Positions 41,841 to 51,352 are shown, numbered from the stretch's first letter. The stretch: 64,000 nucleotides of DNA from Oleispirillum sp963668495 (GCA_963668495.1 OY764545.1:1922001-1986000); one strand, 5' to 3'. Made by a program: numbers and translations. The notes: generated by a model not told the origin, from the sequence alone.

Positions 41841-42311
41841 ATGCTGCGTGTGAACAAACTGACCGATTATGCAGTGGTCGTTTTATGTGACCTGATACGT
41901 GGTGACAGTTTGCGGTCAGCCGCGGATTTGTCCGCATCATCCGGCGTTCCGTTGCCTACGGTATCCAAAATCCTGAAGCAATTGGTCAAACAGGAAATAT
42001 TGCGCTCCACGCGCGGCGTAAACGGTGGGTATGGCTTTGCCGTCGCGCCGGATACTTTGTCTATGGCGGCGGTGATCGAGGCTTTGGAGGGGCCGATTGC
42101 CGTTACCGGATGTGTCGACGATGCCGAGGAATGTTGCGCAATGACGGAAAATTGCCCGATGAATGGCAATTGGAACGTCGTAAATATCGCTATCCGTCGC
42201 TCTTTGGCGGAAGTCAGGTTGGTCGACATGTTGCCGGAAGCCAGATTTATGGATGCCGGTGATCTGTCCAAAGACATTGCGCGGCGCCACCCGCCGCTTA
42301 TGTCGCAGTAA
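41841..42311 (+). CDS. Rrf2/IscR-type SUF iron-sulfur regulator
   Basis: A 156-residue regulator. The N-terminal winged helix (MLRVNKLTDYAVVVL, LPTVSKILKQLVK, STRGVNGGYGFA) is typical of Rrf2. Cysteines Cys91, Cys98, Cys99 and Cys105 (GCVDDAEECCAMTENC) fall where IscR has its three cluster ligands, so it probably binds [2Fe-2S]. This is the SUF-associated branch seen in alphaproteobacteria. It is the first gene of rrf2-sufBCDSTE and has GGAGTT upstream of its ATG. An IscR-like operator in front argues for autoregulation by cluster supply. Confidence 0.92.
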   Translation: MLRVNKLTDYAVVVLCDLIRGDSLRSAADLSASSGVPLPTVSKILKQLVKQEILRSTRGVNGGYGFAVAPDTLSMAAVIEALEGPIAVTGCVDDAEECCAMTENCPMNGNWNVVNIAIRRSLAEVRLVDMLPEARFMDAGDLSKDIARRHPPLMSQ

Positions 42312-42327
42312 GTAAGGGAGTCCTGCG

Positions 42328-43782
42328 ATGGCTGCAACTGAGGACGCCATTGAAACCGTAAGTGAACTGGGCCAATACAAATATGGCTTTGTGACTGATA
42401 TCGAAATGGAAGTCGCGCCCAAGGGCCTGACCGAAGACACCATCCGCTTTATTTCCGCCAAAAAGGAAGAACCGGAATGGCTGCTGGACTGGCGTTTGAA
42501 AGCTTTCCGCCTGTGGCAAACCATGGAAGAGCCGGATTGGGCCAAGGTCAATTATCCGAAAATCGATTATCAGGATTTGCACTATTACGCCGCGCCGAAG
42601 AACAAGGAAGACGGCCCCAAATCCTTGGATGAAGTCGATCCCGAGCTTTTGGCGACCTATGAAAAGCTTGGCATTCCTTTGAAAGAGCAGGAAGTCCTTG
42701 CCGGTGTCGTGGCGGTGGATGCGGTGTTCGACAGTGTGTCTGTGGCGACAACTTATAAGGCCCGCCTCGAAGAAAAGGGTGTGATCTTCTGTTCCTTTTC
42801 CGAAGCCGTTCATCGTGTGCCGGATATTGTGAAAAAGTACCTTGGTTCGGTGGTGCCTCAGGGCGATAACTTCTTTGCCTGCCTGAATTCTGCAGTATTT
42901 TCTGACGGTTCTTTTGTGTTTGTTCCTAAGGGCGTGCACTGCCCGATGGAACTGTCTACCTATTTCCGCATCAATGCACAAAACACCGGGCAGTTTGAAC
43001 GGACGTTGATCATTGTTGAGGAAGGTGCTTACGTCAGCTATCTGGAGGGCTGTACCGCTCCGCAGCGTGATGAACACCAGTTGCACGCGGCGGTGGTCGA
43101 ATTGATTGCCTTGGACGATGCCGAAATCAAATATTCCACGGTTCAGAACTGGTATCCGGGGGATAGTGAAGGCAAAGGTGGCGTTTATAACTTTGTTACC
43201 AAGCGTGGTGCCTGTCGTGGCAAACGGTCCAAAATCTCTTGGACGCAGGTGGAAACTGGATCTGCCGTAACTTGGAAATACCCCAGCTGCATTTTGCAGG
43301 GGGATGATTCAGTGGGTGAGTTTTACTCGGTTGCCATTACCAATAATGCGCAGCAGGCCGATACCGGCACCAAAATGATCCATATTGGCAAAAACACCAC
43401 ATCAACCATTGTCTCCAAAGGGATCGCCGCTGGACGGTCTGACAACACCTATCGCGGATTGGTGCGGATTACTCCCGGTGCGGGAAATGCCCGCAACTAC
43501 AGTCAGTGTGACAGCCTGCTGATCGGTGATAAATGTGGTGCGCATACCGTGCCGTACATCGAGTCCAGTCATCCGATCACCATTATCGAGCACGAGGCAA
43601 CCACCGCTCGCATCAGCGATGATCAATTATTCCTGTGCCAACAGCGGGGTCTGTCGCCGGAGGAAGCGGTCGCTCTGATCGTGAATGGTTTCTGTAAAGA
43701 AGTGTTGCAGCACTTGCCCATGGAATTTGCCGTGGAAGCGCAAAAACTGGTTGGAATTAGCCTTGAAGGCAGCGTTGGCTGA
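42328..43782 (+). CDS. sufB: Fe-S assembly scaffold SufB
   Basis: A 484-residue core scaffold of the SufBCD complex, which builds iron-sulfur clusters using SufC ATPase activity. Characteristic pieces: FVFVPKGVHCPMELSTYFRIN, VSYLEGCTAPQRDEHQLHAAVVEL, WYPGDSEGKGGVYNFVTKRG, and SYSQCDSLLIG-like NYSQCDSLLIGDKCGAHT with the conserved Cys. The C-terminal EHEATTARISDDQLFLCQQRG is also standard. It follows rrf2 by 16 bases and precedes sufC by 27. Confidence 0.97.
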   Translation: MAATEDAIETVSELGQYKYGFVTDIEMEVAPKGLTEDTIRFISAKKEEPEWLLDWRLKAFRLWQTMEEPDWAKVNYPKIDYQDLHYYAAPKNKEDGPKSLDEVDPELLATYEKLGIPLKEQEVLAGVVAVDAVFDSVSVATTYKARLEEKGVIFCSFSEAVHRVPDIVKKYLGSVVPQGDNFFACLNSAVFSDGSFVFVPKGVHCPMELSTYFRINAQNTGQFERTLIIVEEGAYVSYLEGCTAPQRDEHQLHAAVVELIALDDAEIKYSTVQNWYPGDSEGKGGVYNFVTKRGACRGKRSKISWTQVETGSAVTWKYPSCILQGDDSVGEFYSVAITNNAQQADTGTKMIHIGKNTTSTIVSKGIAAGRSDNTYRGLVRITPGAGNARNYSQCDSLLIGDKCGAHTVPYIESSHPITIIEHEATTARISDDQLFLCQQRGLSPEEAVALIVNGFCKEVLQHLPMEFAVEAQKLVGISLEGSVG

Positions 43783-43809
43783 CGCCGAAGAGTTAAGGGA
43801 GAAAATAAG

Positions 43810-44568
43810 ATGAACGGATTGATCATCAAAGATTTGCGCGCCAGCGTCGAGGATAAGGAAATCCTGAAGGGCATTTCCCTTGAAATCAAACCCGGTGCAG
43901 TCCATGCGATTATGGGGCCGAATGGCAGCGGCAAAAGCACGCTGTCCCATGTGATTTGTGGCAAGCCGGGATACGAAGTGACGGGTGGTTCCATCACGTT
44001 CAACGGAGAGAATGTTCTGGAAATGGAACCGGAAGATCGGGCAGCACTTGGTCTGTTCCTTGCTTTCCAATATCCGGTGGAAATTCCGGGTGTGACCAAC
44101 ACCACCTTCCTGAAAACCGCCGTGAATGCGCAGCGTAAGGCACGGGGGGAAGATGAACTGGACCCGATGTCCATGCTTAAGCTTTTGCGTGAAAAAGCCA
44201 AGATGCTGCATTTGAACGATGAAATGCTGAAGCGTCCGTTGAACGTTGGTTTCTCCGGTGGTGAGAAAAAACGCAACGAGATGCTGCAAATGGCAGTGTT
44301 GGAGCCGAAACTGGCGATCCTTGATGAGACAGATTCCGGCCTTGATATTGATGCCCTGCGCATCGTTGCCGAGGGTGTAAATGCCCAGCGTTCACCGGAA
44401 CGTTCTTTCTTGGTTATCACCCACTATCAACGTCTGCTGGATTACATCGTGCCGGATGTGGTGCATGTTCTGGCCAATGGCAAAATCGTTGAAACCGGTG
44501 GGCCGGAATTGGCGCATCATCTGGAAAAACACGGGTATGCCGATTTCTCCGGCTCTGCAGCCGAGTAG
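43810..44568 (+). CDS. sufC: Fe-S assembly ATPase SufC
   Basis: A 252-residue ABC-type ATPase that powers the SufBCD complex. Walker A GPNGSGKST, signature FSGGEKKRNEM (SufC form of LSGGQ), Walker B LAILDETDSGLDIDAL and switch His in VITHYQRLLDYI are present. It is not a transporter subunit. The gene is flanked by sufB and sufD, with only 9 bases between its stop and the sufD ATG, which has an ideal AGGAGGT overlapping the sufC stop. Confidence 0.97.
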   Translation: MNGLIIKDLRASVEDKEILKGISLEIKPGAVHAIMGPNGSGKSTLSHVICGKPGYEVTGGSITFNGENVLEMEPEDRAALGLFLAFQYPVEIPGVTNTTFLKTAVNAQRKARGEDELDPMSMLKLLREKAKMLHLNDEMLKRPLNVGFSGGEKKRNEMLQMAVLEPKLAILDETDSGLDIDALRIVAEGVNAQRSPERSFLVITHYQRLLDYIVPDVVHVLANGKIVETGGPELAHHLEKHGYADFSGSAAE

Positions 44569-44577
44569 GAGGTGATA

Positions 44578-45894
44578 ATGCTGAAACAGGCTCCTATTGC
44601 GCCGTATATGGATGATTTTGAGGACGCTGTCGCTGCGTTGCCGGGGGCTGATAATCCTCGACTTGCAGAAATGCGTCGTGCCGCTGCCGCCTCCTATCGT
44701 CAGCAAGGCTTGCCCCATCGCAAGATTGAGGCATGGCACTATACTCGTCTCAAGGACTTGGAAGAGGGCGGCTTTGTCCGTGCGGACAAACACTCCGTGT
44801 TGGAAATTGATTTACCTGATGCAGGTTTGTCTGGTCCGGTAGAACGTATTGTTATCGTTGATGGGCACTTTGTGCCGGAGTTGTCATCTGCTTTGACCGT
44901 TGCAGGTGTGAGCGTCCGCAGTCTGGAAACCTGCTTACTGGAAAACGATCAAACCGTGATTGATGCGCTTGATCGACATGCACCAGAGGAAGGCTTGCCG
45001 CTTGCGTCATTGGCGACGGCATTCCTGCATGGTGGCGTGGTCATTCAGGTGGCAGACGGGGTTAAGGTTGCCCCAGTTCTTGAATTGGTGTCCGTGACAA
45101 CGTCAAGTGATACGCCCAAGCTGAGTTTCCCTCGCGTATTGCTGCAAATCGGTAAAGATGCTGCGGCAACGGTTGTTGGAACTTTCAGTGGTCACGGTGC
45201 TTATGCGGTCAATGCGGTGACTGATATTGATCTGGGTGAGGGGGCTGTGCTCAATCACTATGTTCTGCAAGAACAGTCACCGGAGGCAACGCACGTTTAT
45301 CTTGGTCGGTGCGATGTTCCGGCATCGGCAAGATATGAAGGATTTATTCTTCAACTCGGTGCGAAGGTTGCTCGCCATGAAATGCATTTGCGCATGGTCG
45401 GCAAGGACGGCTTGGCGGTGTTGAACGGCGCCTATGGTGTGCGCGGTGCTGGTCATTGTGACACAACCACGGTGATTGATCATATTGCCGCAGAAACCAA
45501 CACGGATCAGGTGTTCAAAGGTATTTTGGATGGCACATCCCGAGGTGTGTATCAGGGGCGGGTGCATGTTCATCGGGATGCCCAGCGCATCAATGGCAAC
45601 CAGTTGCATAATGCCATGCTGTTGTCCCGTAAGGCACACGCCAATTGCAAGCCCGAGCTTGAAATCTATGCCGATGATGTAAAATGCAGTCACGGTGCGA
45701 CGGTTGGGGAATTGGACCCGGCACAGATTTTCTATTTACGCTCCCGTGGTGTGGATGAAATGACCGCACGGGCACTTTTGGTGCAGGCGTTCTTGCAGGA
45801 AGCTCTGGACCTGATTAGTCAGGATGCGGTGCGTGAGGCATTTGATGCCCGTGCCATGGCATGGTTTCGTGCCGGGCAGGAGGCAAATCAATGA
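44578..45894 (+). CDS. sufD: Fe-S assembly protein SufD
   Basis: A 438-residue partner of SufB and SufC. It starts at ATG 44578, 4 bases after AGGAGGTGA. SufD features: WHYTRLKDL near the N-terminus, SLATAFLHGGVVIQVADG, LGRCDVPASARYEGF, and the C-terminal CSHGATVGELDPAQIFYLRSRG with the conserved His. The protein helps bring iron to the scaffold. Its last codons overlap the sufS start (ATGA). Confidence 0.95.
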   Translation: MLKQAPIAPYMDDFEDAVAALPGADNPRLAEMRRAAAASYRQQGLPHRKIEAWHYTRLKDLEEGGFVRADKHSVLEIDLPDAGLSGPVERIVIVDGHFVPELSSALTVAGVSVRSLETCLLENDQTVIDALDRHAPEEGLPLASLATAFLHGGVVIQVADGVKVAPVLELVSVTTSSDTPKLSFPRVLLQIGKDAAATVVGTFSGHGAYAVNAVTDIDLGEGAVLNHYVLQEQSPEATHVYLGRCDVPASARYEGFILQLGAKVARHEMHLRMVGKDGLAVLNGAYGVRGAGHCDTTTVIDHIAAETNTDQVFKGILDGTSRGVYQGRVHVHRDAQRINGNQLHNAMLLSRKAHANCKPELEIYADDVKCSHGATVGELDPAQIFYLRSRGVDEMTARALLVQAFLQEALDLISQDAVREAFDARAMAWFRAGQEANQ

Positions 45895-47147
45895 GCGCAG
45901 TGGCATCCCCAGTGGTTGGAGACAATCCGGTGTATGACGTTGATGCCATTCGCCAAGACTTCCCGATTTTATCGGAAACCGTTCACGGTAAACCGTTGGT
46001 GTTTTTGGACAGTGCAGCATCGGCGCAAAAGCCGCTTGCCGTTCTGAATGCCATGGATGACATGTATCGCACGTGTTACGCCAACGTGCATCGGGGGGTT
46101 TATGCTCTGTCCGATGCTGCCACATCCCGGTTCGAGGCTGCCCGTGAAACCGTGCGTGCTTTTCTGAATGCCCGCCATGATTCAGAGATCGTATTTACCT
46201 CTGGCGGGACGGATGCCTTGAATCTTGTGGCGCGGTGTTATGCCCAGCCTAAGCTGCAACCCGGTGACGAGATTCTGGTCACGGAAAGCGAACATCACTC
46301 CAATATTGTTCCGTGGCAATTGGTCGCGGCGGCAACCGGGGCTGTGGTTCGCCCGATCCCGGTGACGGATGCCGGGGCATTTGACTGGGATGCTTTTGTC
46401 GGCATGCTGTCGGACAAAGTGAAAATTGTAGCTGTGGCGCATATGTCCAACGTCATGGGCTCGGTCATGCCGATTCAGGAAATCGCCAAGGCAACCCATG
46501 CCGCAGGGGCAGTCATCGTCGTCGATGGTTGCCAAGGGGCGGTGCATCACACGGTTGATGTGCAGGCTCTGGACGTGGACTTTTATGCTATCACCGGGCA
46601 CAAGCTTTATGGGCCGACGGGGATTGGTGCTCTATACGGCAAACGCGAACTTCTTGATGCCATGCCACCGTATAAGGGCGGTGGAGATATGATTGAAACC
46701 GTCACGTTTGAGCGCAGTACATGGGCCGAGCCTCCGGCACGTTTTGAAGCCGGAACCCCGATGATTGTTGAAGCTGTCGGCCTTGCCGCAGCGTTGGATT
46801 ATCTGGCGGCGATTGGTATGGATCGCATCCATGCGCACGAAGAAGACCTGCTGACTTATGCCACTGGGTTGCTGCTGGAAATTGATGGTCTGCGCATTAT
46901 CGGAACAGCACCGGGCAAGGGAAGCGTAATTTCATTTGCCGTGGATGGCGCGCATCCGACAGATATCGCAACGCTGCTGGATCAGCGTGGAATTGCCGTG
47001 CGTTCCGGTCATCACTGCGCGCAGCCATTGATGGTGCGTATGGGGGTCAGTGCGACCACCCGTGCGTCATTTGCTATGTACAATACTCGGGAAGAGGCTT
47101 TGGCGCTGGTTGACGGCGTGAAAAAGGCTCTGACCCTGTTGCGATGA
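45891..47147 (+). CDS. sufS: Cysteine desulfurase SufS
   Basis: A 418-residue PLP enzyme, supplying sulfur from cysteine. The start ATG 45891 overlaps the sufD stop and has GCAGGAGG upstream. The PLP lysine is in AITGHKLYGPTGIGALYG and the persulfide cysteine in RSGHHCAQPLM near the C-terminus, followed by TTRASFAMYNT. It is a group II desulfurase and works with the SufE encoded two genes downstream. Confidence 0.96.
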   Translation: MSAVASPVVGDNPVYDVDAIRQDFPILSETVHGKPLVFLDSAASAQKPLAVLNAMDDMYRTCYANVHRGVYALSDAATSRFEAARETVRAFLNARHDSEIVFTSGGTDALNLVARCYAQPKLQPGDEILVTESEHHSNIVPWQLVAAATGAVVRPIPVTDAGAFDWDAFVGMLSDKVKIVAVAHMSNVMGSVMPIQEIAKATHAAGAVIVVDGCQGAVHHTVDVQALDVDFYAITGHKLYGPTGIGALYGKRELLDAMPPYKGGGDMIETVTFERSTWAEPPARFEAGTPMIVEAVGLAAALDYLAAIGMDRIHAHEEDLLTYATGLLLEIDGLRIIGTAPGKGSVISFAVDGAHPTDIATLLDQRGIAVRSGHHCAQPLMVRMGVSATTRASFAMYNTREEALALVDGVKKALTLLR

Positions 47148-47158
47148 GAGGCAGTCCT

Positions 47159-47638
47159 ATGACTGAGGAAAACAATCAATTCACCATGGATGAATTTTCA
47201 GACAAATCGGAATCCACAGAAGCCAAAGAAGATTGGTCCGATGAAATTGAGGACGCATCAGCCGCAGCAGATGCCATGGGAGATGAGGATTTAGTGGGAC
47301 GAGCCGGATTGCCTTTGCAGCCGGGAATGCCGCCGCTGGCTTCCGATGAACCGATTATTGAGGCATTGCGAGAGGTCCATGACCCAGAGATTCCAGTCAA
47401 TATCTATGATTTGGGCTTGATCTATGATGTTTTGCGGTCTGAGGATGGTGATGTCAAAATTCGTATGACATTGACGGCCCCCGGTTGTCCGGTGGCAGGT
47501 GAAATGCCGATCGAAGTTGCTGAAACCGTTGCCAGAGTCCGTGGCGTCGGAATTGTTGAGGTTTACCTTGTCTGGAGTCCGCCATGGACACCGGATTGTA
47601 TGTCCGAAGGGGCACGCATGATGTTGGATTATTTCTGA
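47159..47638 (+). CDS. sufT: SufT-like protein (MIP18/DUF59 family)
   Basis: A 159-residue protein. The start at ATG 47159 has GAGAGG upstream; an earlier ATG (47144) overlaps the sufS stop but has no ribosome site. The N-terminal 55 residues are acidic and probably disordered. The DUF59 domain follows: EALREVHDPEIPVNIYDLGLIYDV, LTAPGCPVAGEMP, and VWSPPWTPDCMSEGAR. The conserved Asp-Pro-Glu and the Cys in APGCP suit a role in cluster maturation or transfer, as shown for SufT. It is inside the SUF operon. Confidence 0.9.
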   Translation: MTEENNQFTMDEFSDKSESTEAKEDWSDEIEDASAAADAMGDEDLVGRAGLPLQPGMPPLASDEPIIEALREVHDPEIPVNIYDLGLIYDVLRSEDGDVKIRMTLTAPGCPVAGEMPIEVAETVARVRGVGIVEVYLVWSPPWTPDCMSEGARMMLDYF

Positions 47639-47659
47639 GGATTGGGGGCAAGAGGGGAT

Positions 47660-48088
47660 ATGACAACAGTACTGAATGCCAGCCTTGAGGATTTGCAGGA
47701 AACCTTCGCATTTCTGGACGATTGGGAAGAGCGGTACGCGTATATCATCGAGCTCGGGAAGCTTCTTCCGCATATGGATGATGCGTTGAAAACGGATGGC
47801 AGTTTGGTGCGTGGCTGTACCAGTCGGGTCTGGATTGTAACGCGAGAAACAACCAATGAGGCCGGTGAATTGTCCGTGGATATTGTCGCGGATAGTGACG
47901 CCCAGATTGTTCGGGGATTGATTGCAATTTTAACCCTGCTGTATTCGGGCAAGCCAAAGGCTGAAATCCTTGAAATTGATGCAGAAAGCTTTTTGGCGAA
48001 ACTTGGTCTTGATCAACACCTAAGTCCAAGTCGGCGAAATGGGCTGTTTTCCATGGTCGAACGGATACGAGCATTGGCAACAGCCTGA
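47660..48088 (+). CDS. sufE: Sulfur acceptor SufE
   Basis: A 142-residue protein that takes sulfane sulfur from SufS to SufB. It starts at ATG 47660 with AAGAGGGG upstream. The sequence FLDDWEERYAYIIELGKLLP is the family N-terminus, and the reactive Cys is in VRGCTSRVW. It ends with LGLDQHLSPSRRNGLFSMVERIR. It is the last gene of the operon and is followed by a strong terminator. No A-type carrier (sufA/iscA) gene lies in the operon. Confidence 0.95.
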   Translation: MTTVLNASLEDLQETFAFLDDWEERYAYIIELGKLLPHMDDALKTDGSLVRGCTSRVWIVTRETTNEAGELSVDIVADSDAQIVRGLIAILTLLYSGKPKAEILEIDAESFLAKLGLDQHLSPSRRNGLFSMVERIRALATA

Positions 48089-48107
48089 AGCATATGCATT
48101 TCAAACG

Positions 48108-48139
48108 AAAAAGGCCGGGGGTAAACTTCCGGCCTTTTT
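48108..48139 (+). terminator. Intrinsic terminator of the SUF operon
   Basis: An 11-bp stem (AAAAAGGCCGG/CCGGCCTTTTT) with a 10-base loop and terminal T-run, 20 bases after sufE. Confidence 0.95.
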
Positions 48140-48164
48140 GTTGTTTGGTTAAAAAACTTTCGTT

Positions 48165-48197
48165 GGAATATGCAATGCAGGTTGAATACCATATTCC
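48165..48197. repeat. 8-bp inverted repeat upstream of the HAMP protein
   Basis: GGAATATG (48165-48172) and CATATTCC (48190-48197) are perfect arms around a 17-base spacer, 82 bases before the HAMP-protein start. It could be an operator. Confidence 0.4.
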
Positions 48198-48278
48198 TCA
48201 TGGCAAGATCAGATAGTATACTCATGTATTCAGTGAGCCGTTACCACGGAACGCATTTAGGCAAAAGGGCCCGATTTG

Positions 48279-49595
48279 ATGAGTGAGCAGTCTTTGCAGT
48301 CTCGGGTGCTGTTAACTGTCCTATTTTCAGTTCTGTTTATGGTCGTGACATCTGTTGGGCTTGGCGTACATTTCTTCCGTGAAGACCTTGGTCACCAGTT
48401 ACGGGAAAAAGGCCAAATCCTCGCAGATTTGCAGGCTCAGGCGATTGCGGCTCCGTTATGGCAGCTTGATGATTTACAGGTCGCCAAATTGTTGCAAGAT
48501 TTGTCCAAGGACGGAGATTTTGTCCATGTGGACATTACGGACACACCCGATGAGATTTCCTATTCCTATGGTAGAAGGCCTGATGCTTCGGATCAGGTGC
48601 TACGGGTCACTTCCAATATTGAGTATACGGACAACGGACGTAAAACCCATTTGGGCATACTGCGTCTGACCTTATCGTATGCACATCGTGATGCTGCATT
48701 TCGGGCAATGGTTACGGCAAGCGCGGTAGTCACGGTCTTTATGTTATGCGTAGTCCTTGGCATGATTTACGTGTCATTTCGTCAGCTTACGGTGCCATTG
48801 GACCGGATGTCTCAATGTATGCACACATTGGTTGCCGGTGGCCTGTCCGTGACAATCCCTGACAGTGATAGAAGGGATGAAATCGGTCGTATGGCGCAAG
48901 CCCTACAGGTTTTTAAATCCAATGCACTTGAAATGCGGGAGATGGCTAAACGTGAGGCCGAGGCCGAGGACAGGAACCGCCGAGAAAGGCAAGATGCCTT
49001 GGACGCGATTGTTGGGAACTTTGAGCAATCAATTTCATCGGTCGTAGAAATGATTTCGGCGGCGGCTTTGGCTTTAACACGGTTTGCGCGGGATATGTCG
49101 GCGACGGCGGAAAATTCGTCCGATCTTTCCGCTATAACGGCAGTAGCCTCGGAAGAGGCCGCAACCAATATTCAGGTTATTTCTCAATCCGCTGAGGAAT
49201 TGACTGCGTCCATGGGATCAATGCTGGTAGGGATTGATGAGGCACTTGATCTGATGGATCGGTTAATTGCACGAAGTGAAAATTTGCCGAACGTGGAAGC
49301 TGGCGAACAAGTTTCGATTGCGGATGGAATCAGACGGGTCAAAGAAATTGCAGTTGGGCACCAAAATGCGGTTAAACGGCAATTTGAGGCGGCATGTGAA
49401 ATATCAAGAAACGTTGCCATGGTTTCGGAAGCGTCCTCGGATGTTTCTCGCAGTGTTTTGGGTGTTAAAAAAGTCGCAAGGGAAGCCGAGGACGCAGCCA
49501 TGCAAATCAACGTGGCAGCAGCAGATTTGAATGTGCAGGCAGATATTCTTCAGGTGGAATCTTCTGCTTTCCTGACCCGCATTCAGCGGTTTTAA
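48279..49595 (+). CDS. HAMP-domain protein resembling a chemoreceptor without a signalling tip
   Basis: A 438-residue membrane protein starting at ATG 48279. Layout: transmembrane helix (about 9-31), periplasmic sensor of about 110 residues, second helix (about 145-168), HAMP (PLDRMSQCMHTLVAG to QVFKSNALEM), then helices like those of methyl-accepting proteins: FEQSISSVVEMISAAA, TAENSSDLSAITAVASEEAATNIQVISQSAEEL. In a normal receptor the hairpin tip IAxQTNLLALNAAIEAARAGE follows; here it is absent, and the chain runs on through less regular helices to a last segment with VMVSEASSDVS-like sequence. It may therefore signal without binding CheA/CheW, or act on another partner. It is convergent with the EAL gene, 7 bases away. 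Confidence 0.8.
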   Translation: MSEQSLQSRVLLTVLFSVLFMVVTSVGLGVHFFREDLGHQLREKGQILADLQAQAIAAPLWQLDDLQVAKLLQDLSKDGDFVHVDITDTPDEISYSYGRRPDASDQVLRVTSNIEYTDNGRKTHLGILRLTLSYAHRDAAFRAMVTASAVVTVFMLCVVLGMIYVSFRQLTVPLDRMSQCMHTLVAGGLSVTIPDSDRRDEIGRMAQALQVFKSNALEMREMAKREAEAEDRNRRERQDALDAIVGNFEQSISSVVEMISAAALALTRFARDMSATAENSSDLSAITAVASEEAATNIQVISQSAEELTASMGSMLVGIDEALDLMDRLIARSENLPNVEAGEQVSIADGIRRVKEIAVGHQNAVKRQFEAACEISRNVAMVSEASSDVSRSVLGVKKVAREAEDAAMQINVAAADLNVQADILQVESSAFLTRIQRF

Positions 49596-49602
49596 GCAGG
49601 AA

Positions 49603-51258
49603 TTAACTGAAAGAGAGTGCGCCGGCGGAGATCATTTCGACAACGCCATCGGGTATGGCTTCGGGGGTTTCGTCGCCCTTACCAAATAGGTAGCCTTGAC
49701 CATAGTCGATTTTACACTCTTGCAGGAAGGCTAACTTGTTTGTGTCATCAACCATTTCACCAATGGTTTTTACATTCAACTCGTTGCAAAACGCGCTCAT
49801 GGCCTTCATAAAGGCTCGCCCACGCATTGTCCCGATGGTGTTGGAAATTGCCGCACCGTCAATTTTAACCACATCCACTGCCATAGCACTCAGATAATTG
49901 AAGCTGGCAGCCCCGGCACCAAAATCATCAAGGCATACTTCAATACCACGCGCGCGCAGATGCTGAATGTACAGATCTGCCGCTTGTAGATCTTCAACGC
50001 GCGATGATTCCGTCAACTCAATGATCAGATGATCCTTTAGCCATGGGCTTTCACGGGTCAGTTTATCCACTTCGGCGCGGTAAGATTCATTCAGGAGCGA
50101 TTGCCCCGACATGTTAACCGCAAGCCGGACAGATGTGTCTTCTCGGTGCGTCTTTAGCCATGAGATGGCTTTGTTGACCACGGCAATGTCGAAACCGGAT
50201 ATCAGGCCGGTTTCCTCGGCAAAACAAATATAACGGTAGGGGGATTCGCCATGTATTCCGTGAAAGCGGCTGAGGACTTCGTAATGATGTAGTGATCCAT
50301 CGACCAGACTGACGATCGGCTGAAAAATGATGTTAAACTTTGAACCATCAACGACATTGCGGAAGTTCGTAACGGTTTTAACCGCTTCTTCCGCCAGTTC
50401 GGCAAGGTTTGCATTCAGTGATGTGAGCGTCATGTCACTGCCGACTGAATCCTTGAACTGGTTGATGGCAAAGACAATGCCTTTAGCGATGTCTTCCGGG
50501 TCAAGGTCTTCCGTCCCGGAAATGGATGAGGTCAGGATGTCGATGCTGTCGCGACTGGTTATCCTTTTCAGCATATCTTCCATTTCGCGGCGAATGCTGT
50601 CTATGTCTGTGTCTTCATCCTGAAGGATGGCATATTTGCCAATCCCCATTGTTCCGGCGTCTTCCTGATTGAGGGTATGTGCATGCAGGAAAGAACTGAT
50701 AGCAAGCCGGACATTACGTTGCTCACCCCGGTCCATATCTGAGAACAGGGTTTGCAATTCGGGAATGGATATCAAGGCAAGTTTTGTATTCTTGCGGCGT
50801 TCCAAGGTTTCGTTAGCCATGTCGCAAAACGAGTCTGCGTCAAGAAAGCCATCATTATAGCCAAGGACCTGCTCCAATTGCGCATTTGGCATAAGTTTGA
50901 TGGAGATGTAGTACTTCCCATTCTTATCGTCGGGGGTCGTTCCATCAAAATATCCAGCCAGTTGGCAAATTTGCGTCCGTTTATCGTGGCGTTCCAGTGC
51001 CACGTATAAGTCTTGAATCCGGTGATGGGTTTGTGCAGCGTGAAGTAACGCGGGTTTCACGACTTTTTTTGCTGCTCCACCAAGGATGTCAAGGAAGTTA
51101 CGTCCAATTAATTTATCAGGAGATAATCCAAACAGAACTTCGGTAATGCCGCCTGCAAACTGGGTATGGAACTTAAAATCCAATTCGACAATGATTTCAC
51201 CCCAGCAGAACGACAGGGCGACAAATCTATTTTGTCTTATTGACGGACCAGTTGCCAC
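49603..51258 (-). CDS. PAS-like/EAL protein, probable c-di-GMP phosphodiesterase
   Basis: A protein of about 551 residues, from GTG 51258 with AGGGGAG upstream; a GTG five codons earlier is possible. The N-terminal 100 residues look PAS-like (ELDFKFHTQFAGG, LIGRNFLDIL). A middle domain resembles a degenerate GGDEF lacking the motif. The C-terminal EAL domain has YEVLSRF (EVL variant), ELTESSRVED, LDDFGAGAASFNYL, VKIDGAAI and GQGYLFGKG. The EVL variant is found in active enzymes, so activity is plausible. No transmembrane segment is present. The neighbours are a HAMP protein and a lone CheW, suggesting a taxis or surface-switch module. Confidence 0.85.
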   Translation of the reverse strand: MATGPSIRQNRFVALSFCWGEIIVELDFKFHTQFAGGITEVLFGLSPDKLIGRNFLDILGGAAKKVVKPALLHAAQTHHRIQDLYVALERHDKRTQICQLAGYFDGTTPDDKNGKYYISIKLMPNAQLEQVLGYNDGFLDADSFCDMANETLERRKNTKLALISIPELQTLFSDMDRGEQRNVRLAISSFLHAHTLNQEDAGTMGIGKYAILQDEDTDIDSIRREMEDMLKRITSRDSIDILTSSISGTEDLDPEDIAKGIVFAINQFKDSVGSDMTLTSLNANLAELAEEAVKTVTNFRNVVDGSKFNIIFQPIVSLVDGSLHHYEVLSRFHGIHGESPYRYICFAEETGLISGFDIAVVNKAISWLKTHREDTSVRLAVNMSGQSLLNESYRAEVDKLTRESPWLKDHLIIELTESSRVEDLQAADLYIQHLRARGIEVCLDDFGAGAASFNYLSAMAVDVVKIDGAAISNTIGTMRGRAFMKAMSAFCNELNVKTIGEMVDDTNKLAFLQECKIDYGQGYLFGKGDETPEAIPDGVVEMISAGALSFS

Positions 51259-51352
51259 GGATGCTCCCCTCACAGGCCATAAAGGAATTTTATTATGTTT
51301 TTAATATGTAGGGACGGTAATGATTTTATGCAGTTTGGGAAAGATAATATTT

